A DNA stretch of 64,000 nucleotides from Candidatus Eisenbacteria bacterium (GTDB lineage: Bacteria; Eisenbacteria; RBG-16-71-46; CAIMUX01; JAHJDP01): NCBI GenBank assembly GCA_018831195.1, contig JAHJDP010000034.1, positions 1 through 64,000 on the forward strand, in the 5' to 3' direction. Under the pieces are notes generated by a model, which was not told the origin of the DNA, made no database searches, and saw only the letters and a list, made by a program, of their open reading frames with translations. This document shows positions 43,391 to 51,957 of the stretch, in pieces. Numbering within the stretch: position 1 is the stretch's first letter; every line of letters starts with the position of its first letter. Both the position numbers and the translations under genes were made by a program.

Positions 43391-44027
43391 GGATTTTCCC
43401 TCCTTGGGAATAACCGAGGTCTTTGAAGGTGTCGTCATCTGGTTCGTCCCCCAGAACTCTGTTCACAACAGAAGGGCATCCTCACTTTTCCAAAACCATC
43501 AGGACGATTCTTCCAGGCTCTTCAATATCTCAAGCGCCTGGAAGTGTCCCAGGTGTTCATGGGAAAGGGGATGCTTCTTGGTTTCTTAGTTTTTTGAAAG
43601 GTCTCCCGCCGTCTGCTCTGCGTCTCAGGGCGGAATGTGAGCCGTGCAAGAGAGGCTTTGGATCAGAGGACTTCAGGTGGCCTTCGGCCCTGCTCAGGAT
43701 CTCAGTGAGATTCGGGGAGTCCTCGAAGATCTGGTCCCTCGCGCCCCGGGCCGGGTGCACGGCACGCGAGCTGCTCTCGGACAACGGATACCTCCTGCGG
43801 CCGAATCCGCGTCGCCAGGATCCATAAGGTGTAGCGGCCTAAGCTTTTGTCTATAAAGATCGGCCCCTTCTAAACGACGCTTCAAAGGTCATTGTATATG
43901 CCGCAAACATGGTTGCCAAGATACAACATCATCATGCCTGCATGCAAGTGGCCCTAATACGCACACCCGGTCCATCTTCTCGATGAAACCGGGTGTGAGC
44001 CCTCTGCAGCCATGTTCAGCGCCAGCA
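43391..44027. other. 637-bp intergenic region between nifJ and korA
   Basis: I find no supported gene. It holds the nifJ terminator hairpin (43962-43997), a CCTGG...CCAGG inverted repeat near 43541-43557 and the strong korA ribosome-binding site. A short minus-strand frame near 43557-43784 (75 codons) has neither a good start nor recognisable features. The korA promoter should lie here but no consensus element stands out. Confidence 0.5.
43962..43997 (-). terminator. Hairpin downstream of nifJ
   Basis: A perfect 10-bp stem, CACACCCGGT with ACCGGGTGTG, encloses a 16-nt loop that has its own CATC/GATG pairing. It lies 30 bp after the nifJ stop. The T-run is weak (CGTATTAGG on the minus strand), so termination may be partial and could allow readthrough into korA. 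Confidence 0.6.
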
Positions 44028-47000
44028 TTACTTTTTATCGCTGGATTTCCCCGAAGCCATATATTGGTAGAAGTCCCATTGAGTCTTGACCTCATCCTCC
44101 GCCAGTTTCAGGAGACGCTGCGCTTCCTCGGGTCTGCTGTTCCTCAACATTGTGTACCGTGTCTCATTATAAATGTAATCCGTCAGATTGAGCGTCGGCG
44201 GCTTGGAGTCGAGGATGAAGGGATTCTTGCCCTCGAGAGCGAGCATGGGGTTGTAACGGAAGAGGATCCAGTATCCGGATTTTACAGCCTTCTCCTGCTG
44301 CTGCAGCCCTTTGATAAGATTATAGCCGTGAGCAATACAATGGCTATAAGCGATGATAATGGAGGGTCCATTAAAGGCCTCGGCTTCAAGAAAGGCCTTC
44401 ACGGCTTGTCCATCATTCGCCCCCAGGGCAATGCGGGCCACATAAACATTTCTGTAGTTGGTGGCCATCATCGCAAGGTCTTTCTTGGGAGTCCCTTTTC
44501 CCCCGGCGGCGAATTTGGCGACGGCGCCGAGCGGTGTGGCCTTCGACATCTGGCCGCCGGTGTTGGAGTAGACCTCCGTGTCCAGGACGAGGATATTGAC
44601 ATTCCGCCCGGAGGCCAGGACATGATCCAATCCGCCGTAACCGATATCATAGGCCCATCCGTCACCGCCCAGAATCCAGACACTGCGCTTGACCAGCGAG
44701 TCAGCGAGGCTGAGAAGATCTTTGGCCGCCGGTGATCCGATCCCCGCGAGCTTCTCTTTCAACGCCTTGACACTGTCGCGCTGCTCTTCGATCCCCTCCT
44801 CGGTTGACTGATCGGCGGTGAGGAGTTTCTCCGCCATGCCCGGCGGAAGCTGGCTTGAGAGACCCTGCAGCAGCTCGCGGGCATACTCGGTCTGCTTGTC
44901 GACCGCCAGCCGCATCCCCATACCGAACTCGGCGTTGTCCTCGAAGAGGGAGTTCGACCAGGCCGGACCGCGTCCGTCGGCGTTGCTGGTGTAGGGCGTT
45001 GTCGGCAGATTGCCGCCGTAGATCGAGGAACAGCCGGTGGCATTGGCGATGAGAGCCCGGTCTCCGAAGAGCTGGCTCAACAGCTTCACATAGGGTGTTT
45101 CGCCGCAGCCGCCGCAGGCCCCCGAGAACTCAAAGAGCGGCTCGAGCAACTGCACATCTTTTACCAGACTCATTTTTAATTTCTTGCGATCAGCTTCTGG
45201 AATTTTAAGGAAGTAATTCCAATTCTCCCGCTCCGACTCTCGCAACGGCACCTGATCCGCCATCTTGAGCGCCTTTTCCTTCGGAGGGCAGACATCGACG
45301 CAGAGGGTGCAGCCGGTGCAGTCTTCGGGTGCGATCTGAATCGTATAGAGCCATTCGTCAAATCCCTTCCATTTGGCAGGGATGGCCTTGAAGGTCTCCG
45401 GCGCCTCATCCTTGTATTTCTTCTCGTAGATCTTTCCGCGGATCACACTGTGAGGGCAGACGAGGACGCATTTCCCGCAGCGAATGCAGTTATCTTCCAA
45501 CCAGATCGGAATCGAGAGGGAGATGTTCCGTTTTTCCCACTTGGTCGTGCCGGTGGGGAAGGTCCCATCGATGGGCATGGCGCTGACCGGAAGCTGATCA
45601 CCGCGACCCGCGATAATCTCGGCGGTGACCTTTTGTACGAACTCCGGCGCCTCAGCGGGAACGGGCAGCCGCATCATGATGGTGCTGGTCGACTTCGCGG
45701 GGACCTTGATTTGATGGAGATTCTCCACCGAACCGTCGACGGCGGCGTAGTTCTTCGACACCACCTCTTCACCCCGGCGGCCGTAGGTCTTTTGAATGGT
45801 CCGCTTGATCTCTTCAACCGCCCTTTCCAACGGCAGGATGTTGCTGATCGCGAAGAAGCAGGTCTGCATGATCGTATTGATCCTGTTGCCCATCCCCGTC
45901 GCTTTGCCCAGCTTGTATCCGTCGATCACATAGAATTTCAGCTTCTTCTTGATGATCTGTTCCTGGATATGGAGGGGCAGATGATCCCAAACCTCGCCGG
46001 TCGGCATGGGGGCGTTGAGCAGGAATGTGGCTCCCGGCTCGGCGACCTGGAGAACGTCCATTCTCTCGAGGAATGAGAACTGATGGCAGGCGACGAAATT
46101 CGCGCGGCTGATCAGATAGGTCGAGCGGATTGGATTGGGTCCGAAACGAAGATGGGATACGGTGATCGATCCGGCCTTCTTGGAATCATAAACGAAATAG
46201 CCCTGAGCATAATTGTCTGTGTTATCTCCGATGATCTTGATGGAGTTTTTGTTCGCCCCGACCGTTCCGTCGGCGCCAAGGCCGTAAAAGACGGCGCGGA
46301 CACCCTGGGGATCTTCACTCGAGAACTCCGGATCGTAATCGAGGCTTGTGTGGGTGACATCGTCATTGATTCCGATGGTGAAATGGTTCTTCGGCTTTTC
46401 CTTTAACATTTCATTAAAGACGCCATTCACCATGGCGGGTGTGAACTCTTTCGAAGAGAGGCCGTAGCGCCCGCCCCGGATCATGGGCATTGTTCCGCCC
46501 CGTTCGGCGAAGGCGGTTACAATATCGAGATACAGCGGCTCGCCGGGGCCTCCCGGCTCTTTGGTGCGATCCAGCACCGTAATCGACTTTGTGCTCTTCG
46601 GCAGCGCGCTCAGGAAATGCTCGCTTGAGAAAGGCCTGTACAACCGGATTTTGAGCAGGCCGACATTCCCGCCGGCCTTGTTCAATGCCAAAACCGCTTC
46701 ATGGGCCGCTTCGGCGCCTGAGCCCATCATGACGATGACTCGTTCGGCGTCGGGGGATCCGATATAGTCAAAGAGATTGTAACGGCGGCCGATTTTCTCG
46801 GCGAAATTGTCCATGGTTTTTTGTACAATGCCGGGACACTCGAGGTAGTAGGGGTTGACCGTCTCGCGCCCCTGGAAGAAAACATCTGGGTTTTGGGCCG
46901 TTCCACGGATCACGGGATGATCGGGGGAGAGGGCTCTGAGGCGATGCGCGTGAACGAACTCATCATTGATCATCGATCGAATTTCATCATTGCTGAGAGG

Positions 47001-47552
47001 CGTGATCTTCATCACTTCGCTGGAGGAGCGGAAGCCGTCAAAGAAATGAATAAAGGGTACCCGGCTCTCCAGCGTCGCGGCATGAGCGATCAGCGCCAAA
47101 TCCATGATCTCTTGGATCGATCCGGACGCCAGCATGGCGAATCCGGTGGAGCGTATCGCCATGACGTCGCTATGATCCCCGAATATGGAGAGGGCCTGTG
47201 CGGCGAGGGAGCGGGCGGCGACATGGAAAACGGCCGGTGTCAGCTCCCCGGCGATTTTATACATATTGGGGATCATGAGCAGCAGACCCTGAGAGGCGGT
47301 AAAAGTCGTGCTGAGCGCGCCGCCCTGAAGAGCTCCATGGACGGCCCCGGACGCGCCGCCTTCACTCTGCATCTCGACAACATGGGGAATCGTTCCCCAT
47401 ATATTTTTTTGACCTTTCGCCGACCACTCATCGGCGAACTCCCCCATGGGTGATGACGGGGTAATGGGATATATGGCGCAAACCTCACTGACGCGGTGAG
47501 CGACATATGAAGCGGCTTCATTCCCGTCGATCATGATTTTGGATCCAGACAT
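44028..47552 (-). CDS. nifJ: Pyruvate:ferredoxin (flavodoxin) oxidoreductase
   Basis: The protein has 1174 residues, the normal length for the single-chain enzyme. Domain I has YPITPSSPMGEFADEW. The ferredoxin domain has CIRCGKCVLVCP and CTGCTLCVDVCPP. Domain VI has the proximal-cluster Cys (GACGGCGETPY, NATGCSSIYGG) and a complete thiamine-diphosphate motif (GGDGWAYDIGYGGLDHVL ... LDTEVYSNTGGQMSKATP). It oxidises pyruvate and CoA to acetyl-CoA and CO2 with reduction of ferredoxin. It lies just upstream of the Kor-Rnf run on the same strand. It serves as the intact reference for the two degenerate PFOR-like proteins downstream. Confidence 0.97.
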   Translation of the reverse strand: MSGSKIMIDGNEAASYVAHRVSEVCAIYPITPSSPMGEFADEWSAKGQKNIWGTIPHVVEMQSEGGASGAVHGALQGGALSTTFTASQGLLLMIPNMYKIAGELTPAVFHVAARSLAAQALSIFGDHSDVMAIRSTGFAMLASGSIQEIMDLALIAHAATLESRVPFIHFFDGFRSSSEVMKITPLSNDEIRSMINDEFVHAHRLRALSPDHPVIRGTAQNPDVFFQGRETVNPYYLECPGIVQKTMDNFAEKIGRRYNLFDYIGSPDAERVIVMMGSGAEAAHEAVLALNKAGGNVGLLKIRLYRPFSSEHFLSALPKSTKSITVLDRTKEPGGPGEPLYLDIVTAFAERGGTMPMIRGGRYGLSSKEFTPAMVNGVFNEMLKEKPKNHFTIGINDDVTHTSLDYDPEFSSEDPQGVRAVFYGLGADGTVGANKNSIKIIGDNTDNYAQGYFVYDSKKAGSITVSHLRFGPNPIRSTYLISRANFVACHQFSFLERMDVLQVAEPGATFLLNAPMPTGEVWDHLPLHIQEQIIKKKLKFYVIDGYKLGKATGMGNRINTIMQTCFFAISNILPLERAVEEIKRTIQKTYGRRGEEVVSKNYAAVDGSVENLHQIKVPAKSTSTIMMRLPVPAEAPEFVQKVTAEIIAGRGDQLPVSAMPIDGTFPTGTTKWEKRNISLSIPIWLEDNCIRCGKCVLVCPHSVIRGKIYEKKYKDEAPETFKAIPAKWKGFDEWLYTIQIAPEDCTGCTLCVDVCPPKEKALKMADQVPLRESERENWNYFLKIPEADRKKLKMSLVKDVQLLEPLFEFSGACGGCGETPYVKLLSQLFGDRALIANATGCSSIYGGNLPTTPYTSNADGRGPAWSNSLFEDNAEFGMGMRLAVDKQTEYARELLQGLSSQLPPGMAEKLLTADQSTEEGIEEQRDSVKALKEKLAGIGSPAAKDLLSLADSLVKRSVWILGGDGWAYDIGYGGLDHVLASGRNVNILVLDTEVYSNTGGQMSKATPLGAVAKFAAGGKGTPKKDLAMMATNYRNVYVARIALGANDGQAVKAFLEAEAFNGPSIIIAYSHCIAHGYNLIKGLQQQEKAVKSGYWILFRYNPMLALEGKNPFILDSKPPTLNLTDYIYNETRYTMLRNSRPEEAQRLLKLAEDEVKTQWDFYQYMASGKSSDKK

Positions 47553-47884
47553 CCGTTTGCCTCCTTGACATCATACAAACCCGCACCACCAACCCAGCCC
47601 TCAGGCTTCCCGGGGCCCGGCCCTTGATCGAGAGTCCCGGACGCATTTCCCGGGCCGATCCATGAGTGCGGTCCAAATTTCGACCGGGCGCCCCGGCTGA
47701 TGTTAGTACTTCTGCCACAGTTGGAAAAGATGTGGCATCGTCGAAACGGTATTAATTTAAAGAAAATTAATAGAAGTGGCTATCCTCTGCCGTCGAGGGC
47801 TGGGAGAACTTCAATTCCTGCGGCCGGTTATGGGAATTCGGTCAACCTTCGACCCGATGGGCCTCGATCTGCGTCCGGCTTTTC
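47553..47884. other. nifJ upstream region with two inverted repeats
   Basis: About 330 bp. GCCACA (47714-47719) pairs with TGTGGC (47731-47736). ATTAATTT (47751-47758) pairs with AAATTAAT (47764-47771) in an AT-rich patch about 200 bp before the nifJ start. Either may be an operator or the core of the nifJ promoter. I see no open frame worth calling. Confidence 0.45.
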
Positions 47885-49150
47885 TTACGAAGCCTCACCT
47901 TTCGATGCCTTCCAGTCCTTCAGCTTTTTATTCAGGGTCCGGTAATACCCCGCGGAGTAAATCTTGGATAGCGTCTTCAGCTTCATCTCCTTGAGTTTGT
48001 ATTTCCCGGGTTTATCGACGAGCCACTTCCCCTCTTCAGGGAGCATGACCAGGCTGACATGGATGTTCGGCGCCACCCCGATGGGTAGGTTGTTGTCCAT
48101 GCAAGTTTCATACAGCCGCCGGAAGATTGGAACCATGTCCTCTGTCTTCGGGGGGGCGACATCCGCATAATCGGTTCCGATGAGCGGCCTGAAAACACAA
48201 ACGGTGGGTATCGCACCGACGGATGTGATCCACTCGATCGCCTTAATGGAGGATTTCGGCTCCTCCAAACCGACGATGATCTCGCCGTTGCTGACCCATG
48301 GATCGAAAGAGACGCCACCTTTGCCCATTTTGGCGCAGTATTCCACGGCGTCGAGGTAGCCCTTAAGCCCGTATTCACGGGCTTTGCCCGGGCAGACCTC
48401 TTCGAATCGCTTGGGATCCCAGATTTCAAAGCAGAAGGAGACGCGATTCACACCGATCTCCCGCATATGATCAAAGCGGGACATATCGGGATGAGGCGGC
48501 GTCTGAATACCGATCAACAACCCGGTCTGCTTCTTAATTTCTACAATGTAGGGTTCGAGGATGTCGAGGAAGGTATGGCCCGAATAGTGTCCTGTATTGA
48601 AATCGATATAGGTGATATTCGATTCTTCCCGGGCCGCCCAGATGACCTCCATCACTTCCCTGACCGATTTTTCATCCGCATCGTCGACACCGAGATTGAG
48701 ACCAACCGAGCAGAATTTGCAATTCGTCTTGGGCTTCTCGGTCCAGTACTCGCAGACTTTGGAAGGATAGATGCCGAGATAGGTGCCCTGAAGAGAACCG
48801 ATCTTTGTCATCAGCTTGCCGGTTGAGGTTCGCTTGTCATACCAATTGGGGCGGGGCGAAAGGCGGATCGGGGAGATCAGCTCGTTATCCCCATCCCGCC
48901 GGATGACATAGGTGTCGTTCTCCCTATAGAGGATATAGGGGGATGATTTGGCGAACGTCTCAGCGACGGGGATATTCGTCCACAAATCACCGGGGAGGAC
49001 CGCCTCCAGGCCGCTACCGAGGCCGGCGCGGGTTCTCATTATGGAGCGGCCGCCGTCCTTCTCGATGAAACAGGATTCATCCATTCGAATGCCCTTGCAG
49101 TAGAGATCGAGTTTCAGTAGTCCAGGATTGTGGCGGACATCGGTTTCCAT
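47885..49150 (-). CDS. Radical SAM protein with unusual Cx10Cx2C motif
   Basis: The protein has 421 residues. The cluster-binding cysteines are Cys133, Cys144 and Cys147 (CEYWTEKPKTNCKFC), spaced Cx10Cx2C instead of the usual Cx3Cx2C. Later SAM-barrel features are present: YIDFNTGHYSG, GLLIGIQTPPHPDMSRFDHMR, GVNRVSFCFEIWDP and the beta-5/6 region. The first 125 residues form an N-terminal domain (ESCFIEKDGGRS, IPVAETFAKSSPYILYREN). I do not recognise the reaction. It is monocistronic, upstream of nifJ, and divergent from a tetrahaem cytochrome gene. Confidence 0.82.
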   Translation of the reverse strand: METDVRHNPGLLKLDLYCKGIRMDESCFIEKDGGRSIMRTRAGLGSGLEAVLPGDLWTNIPVAETFAKSSPYILYRENDTYVIRRDGDNELISPIRLSPRPNWYDKRTSTGKLMTKIGSLQGTYLGIYPSKVCEYWTEKPKTNCKFCSVGLNLGVDDADEKSVREVMEVIWAAREESNITYIDFNTGHYSGHTFLDILEPYIVEIKKQTGLLIGIQTPPHPDMSRFDHMREIGVNRVSFCFEIWDPKRFEEVCPGKAREYGLKGYLDAVEYCAKMGKGGVSFDPWVSNGEIIVGLEEPKSSIKAIEWITSVGAIPTVCVFRPLIGTDYADVAPPKTEDMVPIFRRLYETCMDNNLPIGVAPNIHVSLVMLPEEGKWLVDKPGKYKLKEMKLKTLSKIYSAGYYRTLNKKLKDWKASKGEAS

Positions 49151-49306
49151 CGAGTTTCCTCCTACGGCGACGTGTGAGTGGTGGCGGCCTCTACATCTAT
49201 CATAGCAGTCTTTGTCCCAAATCTAAATATCGGCCGGGGAGAGGGGAGAACCTTGGCGGGATTTCAGGGTAGAAAGGTCGGATCCCGAGGGCCGGGGGCA
49301 TCCGAT

Positions 49307-49333
49307 CCGATCATGCTCCTTGATTATGATCGG
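49307..49333. promoter_or_regulatory. Inverted repeat upstream of the tetrahaem cytochrome gene
   Basis: Perfect 8-bp arms, CCGATCAT and ATGATCGG, separated by 11 bp, in the divergent region between the radical SAM gene and the cytochrome gene. It lies 77 bp before the cytochrome ATG and could be an operator for either gene. Confidence 0.4.
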
Positions 49334-49409
49334 CTTGGTTTTGATGATGAAGGGTTCGAATCCGGAATGAAGCCGGAAACCATTCGGAAGTGGAGAAGGA
49401 GGGCAGAAG

Positions 49410-50006
49410 ATGAAGGGGTTCCGTATCCTTGGGTCGGTTGTGCTGTTCCTGGCAATCCTGGGGCTGTTCCTGTGGACATCTTCCGGGGTGAAGGCCGGGG
49501 ATGAGATCAAAGCAGGTGAAGAGGTCAAAGCGGCTGAAGGGGTCAAAGCGGCTGAAGCGGCCTTCACCTATATCGGGTCTGAGAAGTGCAAGATGTGCCA
49601 CAAGGGAGAAACAAAGGGCGCGATTTTTGAGAAGTGGCTTGAAACGCCTCACGCCAAGGCTTTTGAGAATCTTCCGGCAGCTTCTCAAAAAGATGAGAAA
49701 TGTCTGGTTTGTCACACGACCGCGTTTGGAGCCGGCGGCTATGTCGTCGGCGCTGAAGGCGCTGAGGCTTTTGCCGGCGTCGGTTGCGAGGCATGCCATG
49801 GTCCGGGAAGTGAATATAAGAGCATGAAGATTATGAAAGATCGTGCCCTGGCCCTCAAGGCCGGCATGATTGTCCCGACGGCAAAAGAATGTGCAGCTTG
49901 TCACACGGCTGAGATTCCGAAGGCCTGCTGGGGCGGCGCCGAGGCGGCACCGAAATTCGATTTCGCCGTGGCTTCCAAGGCTATCGCGCATTCGATACCC
50001 AAGTAG
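49410..50006 (+). CDS. Tetrahaem cytochrome c554-family protein
   Basis: The protein has 198 residues. A signal peptide or anchor (about 5-27) is followed by a short repetitive segment of alternating KAGEEVKAAEGVKAAEA type. Four haem motifs follow: CKMCH, CLVCH, CEACH and CAACH, with GPGSEY after the third as in cytochrome c554/c-prime families. The spacing and length fit that family of periplasmic electron carriers. GGAGGG lies 6-10 nt before the ATG. It is a single gene divergent from the radical SAM gene. Its partner could be the Qrc-like complex, by analogy with c3-Qrc, but there is no direct evidence. Confidence 0.88.
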   Translation: MKGFRILGSVVLFLAILGLFLWTSSGVKAGDEIKAGEEVKAAEGVKAAEAAFTYIGSEKCKMCHKGETKGAIFEKWLETPHAKAFENLPAASQKDEKCLVCHTTAFGAGGYVVGAEGAEAFAGVGCEACHGPGSEYKSMKIMKDRALALKAGMIVPTAKECAACHTAEIPKACWGGAEAAPKFDFAVASKAIAHSIPK

Positions 50007-50193
50007 GTTTTCACTTGAATTCAACAGAATGTTTAATTGGGACGGCGGGGGTTCTGCTTCCGCCGTCTTCAATTTAATTATGAAATGTATCTTGTTTGGC
50101 TTGATTCGTTTAGAGCGGCACGGTAGATTAGTTTCCTGACGCCGGGCACCCGAGGGCCTGGAGGCAGGTGCGTCTGGAGGGACATCTCAGGGA

Positions 50194-51009
50194 ATGGAAG
50201 CGATTCTGAGTCAGGAGACGCGGAGTAAAAGTAAAAGGAAGGGCCGCCAGGAAGCCGCCCGCATCAATCCCCTTCCCCCGCCGGAGCGCGAGGAGTGGGT
50301 TTGCCGTATCTGCGGCTGGCACGCGATACAGGAATCTCAACCCGAGGAGTGTGCTCTTTGCAGCGCGGGCCCGGGAGCCTTCATCCAGGAATACGAGATG
50401 GAGGTTTCTCCCGAATCCGAAGTGCAGATTGAGGCCCTCGACGAGGGGCTCTGGAGTCTGAAAAGCGCCTTTGCCTGGGGGCATGCCAGCTATCTGCTTG
50501 AAAAGCCGACAGGTCCCATCCTCATCGATTGCCCCGATGTTTTCACCCCCGAGTTGGTTGATTTTTTAAAGACACGCGGCGGCGTTCATCAAATCCTGTA
50601 CTGCCACCATCATTTTCTGGGGGCGGGGCAGCGCGCGCGCCAGCTCTTCTCGGCGGAGACATTTTTGCACGAAGAGGATAAGCATCCCAAAATCGTGACC
50701 GTTCCGGTCGATAATTGGGTTGCGACAGAGGAATCGGCGATCAATGGGCGCGGTGGTGAACCGATTCGAGGCCTGTTGGTGGGCGGGCATACGCCCGGCT
50801 CGACCTTCTTTCACTATGACGGGATGCTCTTCACCGGTGACGCCTTCAGCGGTTGGACGGGACCGCTGGAATGGTATTACACCGAGTTGACCGCTGTCCA
50901 AAGTGCCCGCAAGAAACTGGCCGATCTTCCCATAAAGGGGATCTACTCTTGCTGCGGGCATCTGACACGCGGCGCATCGCGCCAGATACTCGGGAGCAAA
51001 TCGCGCTAA
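50194..51009 (+). CDS. Rubredoxin-like / metallo-beta-lactamase-fold fusion protein
   Basis: The protein has 271 residues. A basic N-terminus is followed by a rubredoxin-type knuckle pair (about 36-57, VCRICGWHAI...CALC) that can bind Fe or Zn. Residues 85-271 have the metallo-beta-lactamase fold, with GLLVGGHTPGSTFF and LFTGDAFSG conserved. The first metal motif, normally HxHxDH, reads CHHHFLGAG: the Asp and last His are gone. Hydrolase activity is therefore uncertain. Flavodiiron-type redox enzymes combine the same two modules, so a redox or oxygen-protection role is possible. The last 4 bp overlap the convergent methyltransferase gene. Confidence 0.75.
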   Translation: MEAILSQETRSKSKRKGRQEAARINPLPPPEREEWVCRICGWHAIQESQPEECALCSAGPGAFIQEYEMEVSPESEVQIEALDEGLWSLKSAFAWGHASYLLEKPTGPILIDCPDVFTPELVDFLKTRGGVHQILYCHHHFLGAGQRARQLFSAETFLHEEDKHPKIVTVPVDNWVATEESAINGRGGEPIRGLLVGGHTPGSTFFHYDGMLFTGDAFSGWTGPLEWYYTELTAVQSARKKLADLPIKGIYSCCGHLTRGASRQILGSKSR

Positions 51010-51836
51010 GACGACTCTGCGGCAAGGCGTTTCCCGGTGATGGCCAAGGCCTTTTTTGAGATGTCACAGGTTATCCAATAACGCTGGGATGACTCGGCCG
51101 CGACGGCTGTTGTTCCTGAACCGCAAAATGGATCGCAGATCAGATCGCCCGGGTCTGATGCGATCTGCAAAATTCTCTTCAACAGAGCCAGCGGTTTCTG
51201 AGTTGGATAGCCGCTGGCTTCTGATTGATTGCCCCGCAGCGCCGGGATCTCCCATACATCCCGAAGATACGTTTCACGGTACAGACCTTCGCTGTCCCGC
51301 TCAATTTTGACATTTGAAAATCCGTAATGATGGCGCAGGCGGGAACGTTCCGTTGACCGGTTGAAAGTGTATCCGTCTGTTTTGGCGTAATAGAGGATCG
51401 TGTCATGCTTCCGCGCCAGATGCCGGCGGGGGACACCCCCCGTGCGATAGGCCCAGATGATCTCATTGACGAGACGGGATACGCCGAAGATACGATCCAG
51501 GATGATTCGGGCATAGGGAGCGGCCCGCCAATCGAGATGGATAAAGAGCGATCCCTTGTCGGAAAGGACCCGGTGACCCGCTTGAAGGATCCCTTCGAGC
51601 CAGCGGAAGTAGGCCTCTCCCCCCGGGTCGTCATAGCGGCCGGTGCGTGAGACCTTTTGCCGGCCTGTTCCAAAGGGTGGATCGGCATAGAGGAGGTCGA
51701 CTGAACCCACCGGCAGGGCGGCCAGTAGAACCTCCGCCGGCAGATGATAGGCAAGACCCCGGACGGTATCCTTCCCCGGCTGGAGAGATGGAGATTGGGC
51801 CACGGAACGGAGTCCAATTTTCAGTTTTTGGTCCAT
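51006..51836 (-). CDS. Orphan DNA methyltransferase (beta-type order, N6-adenine or N4-cytosine)
   Basis: The protein has 276 residues. Catalytic motif IV DPPFGTGRQK lies near residue 51 and the S-adenosylmethionine motif FCGSGTTAVAAE near 245, so the order is IV before I, as in beta-class enzymes. TQKPLALLKRIL is the usual lead-in to motif I. DPPF favours N6-adenine. No restriction endonuclease gene is adjacent, so it may be a solitary regulatory or protective methylase. Recognition sequence unknown. It overlaps the end of the convergent fusion-protein gene by 4 bp. Confidence 0.88.
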   Translation of the reverse strand: MDQKLKIGLRSVAQSPSLQPGKDTVRGLAYHLPAEVLLAALPVGSVDLLYADPPFGTGRQKVSRTGRYDDPGGEAYFRWLEGILQAGHRVLSDKGSLFIHLDWRAAPYARIILDRIFGVSRLVNEIIWAYRTGGVPRRHLARKHDTILYYAKTDGYTFNRSTERSRLRHHYGFSNVKIERDSEGLYRETYLRDVWEIPALRGNQSEASGYPTQKPLALLKRILQIASDPGDLICDPFCGSGTTAVAAESSQRYWITCDISKKALAITGKRLAAESS

Positions 51837-51957
51837 TTTCTTATGCCTCTTCGATCCTCAGGGAAATCCATTCGCAGTCGATACTTACTATATATCCGGA
51901 TTCCTGTCATGACGTGTGAGGATTCCGCGTGTCACACCGCAACAAGGGGGAATTGGC

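Noticed and set aside
43557-43784. 75-codon minus-strand frame in the nifJ-korA gap
   Set aside because: No ribosome-binding site, no hydrophobic or conserved motif, and composition unlike the neighbouring genes' third-position bias.
47721-47740. GG-N10-GC match on the plus strand (TTGGAAAAGATGTGGCA)
   Set aside because: No plus-strand gene follows for more than 1.6 kb and the -12 element is poor. Such matches occur by chance in GC-rich DNA; only the 17.79-18.07 kb pair has an enhancer.
49351-49372. GGGTTCGAATCCGG looks like a tRNA T-arm
   Set aside because: The flanking bases do not pair into a 5-bp T-stem, no acceptor or anticodon stem can be built around it, and it lies in a plain promoter region.
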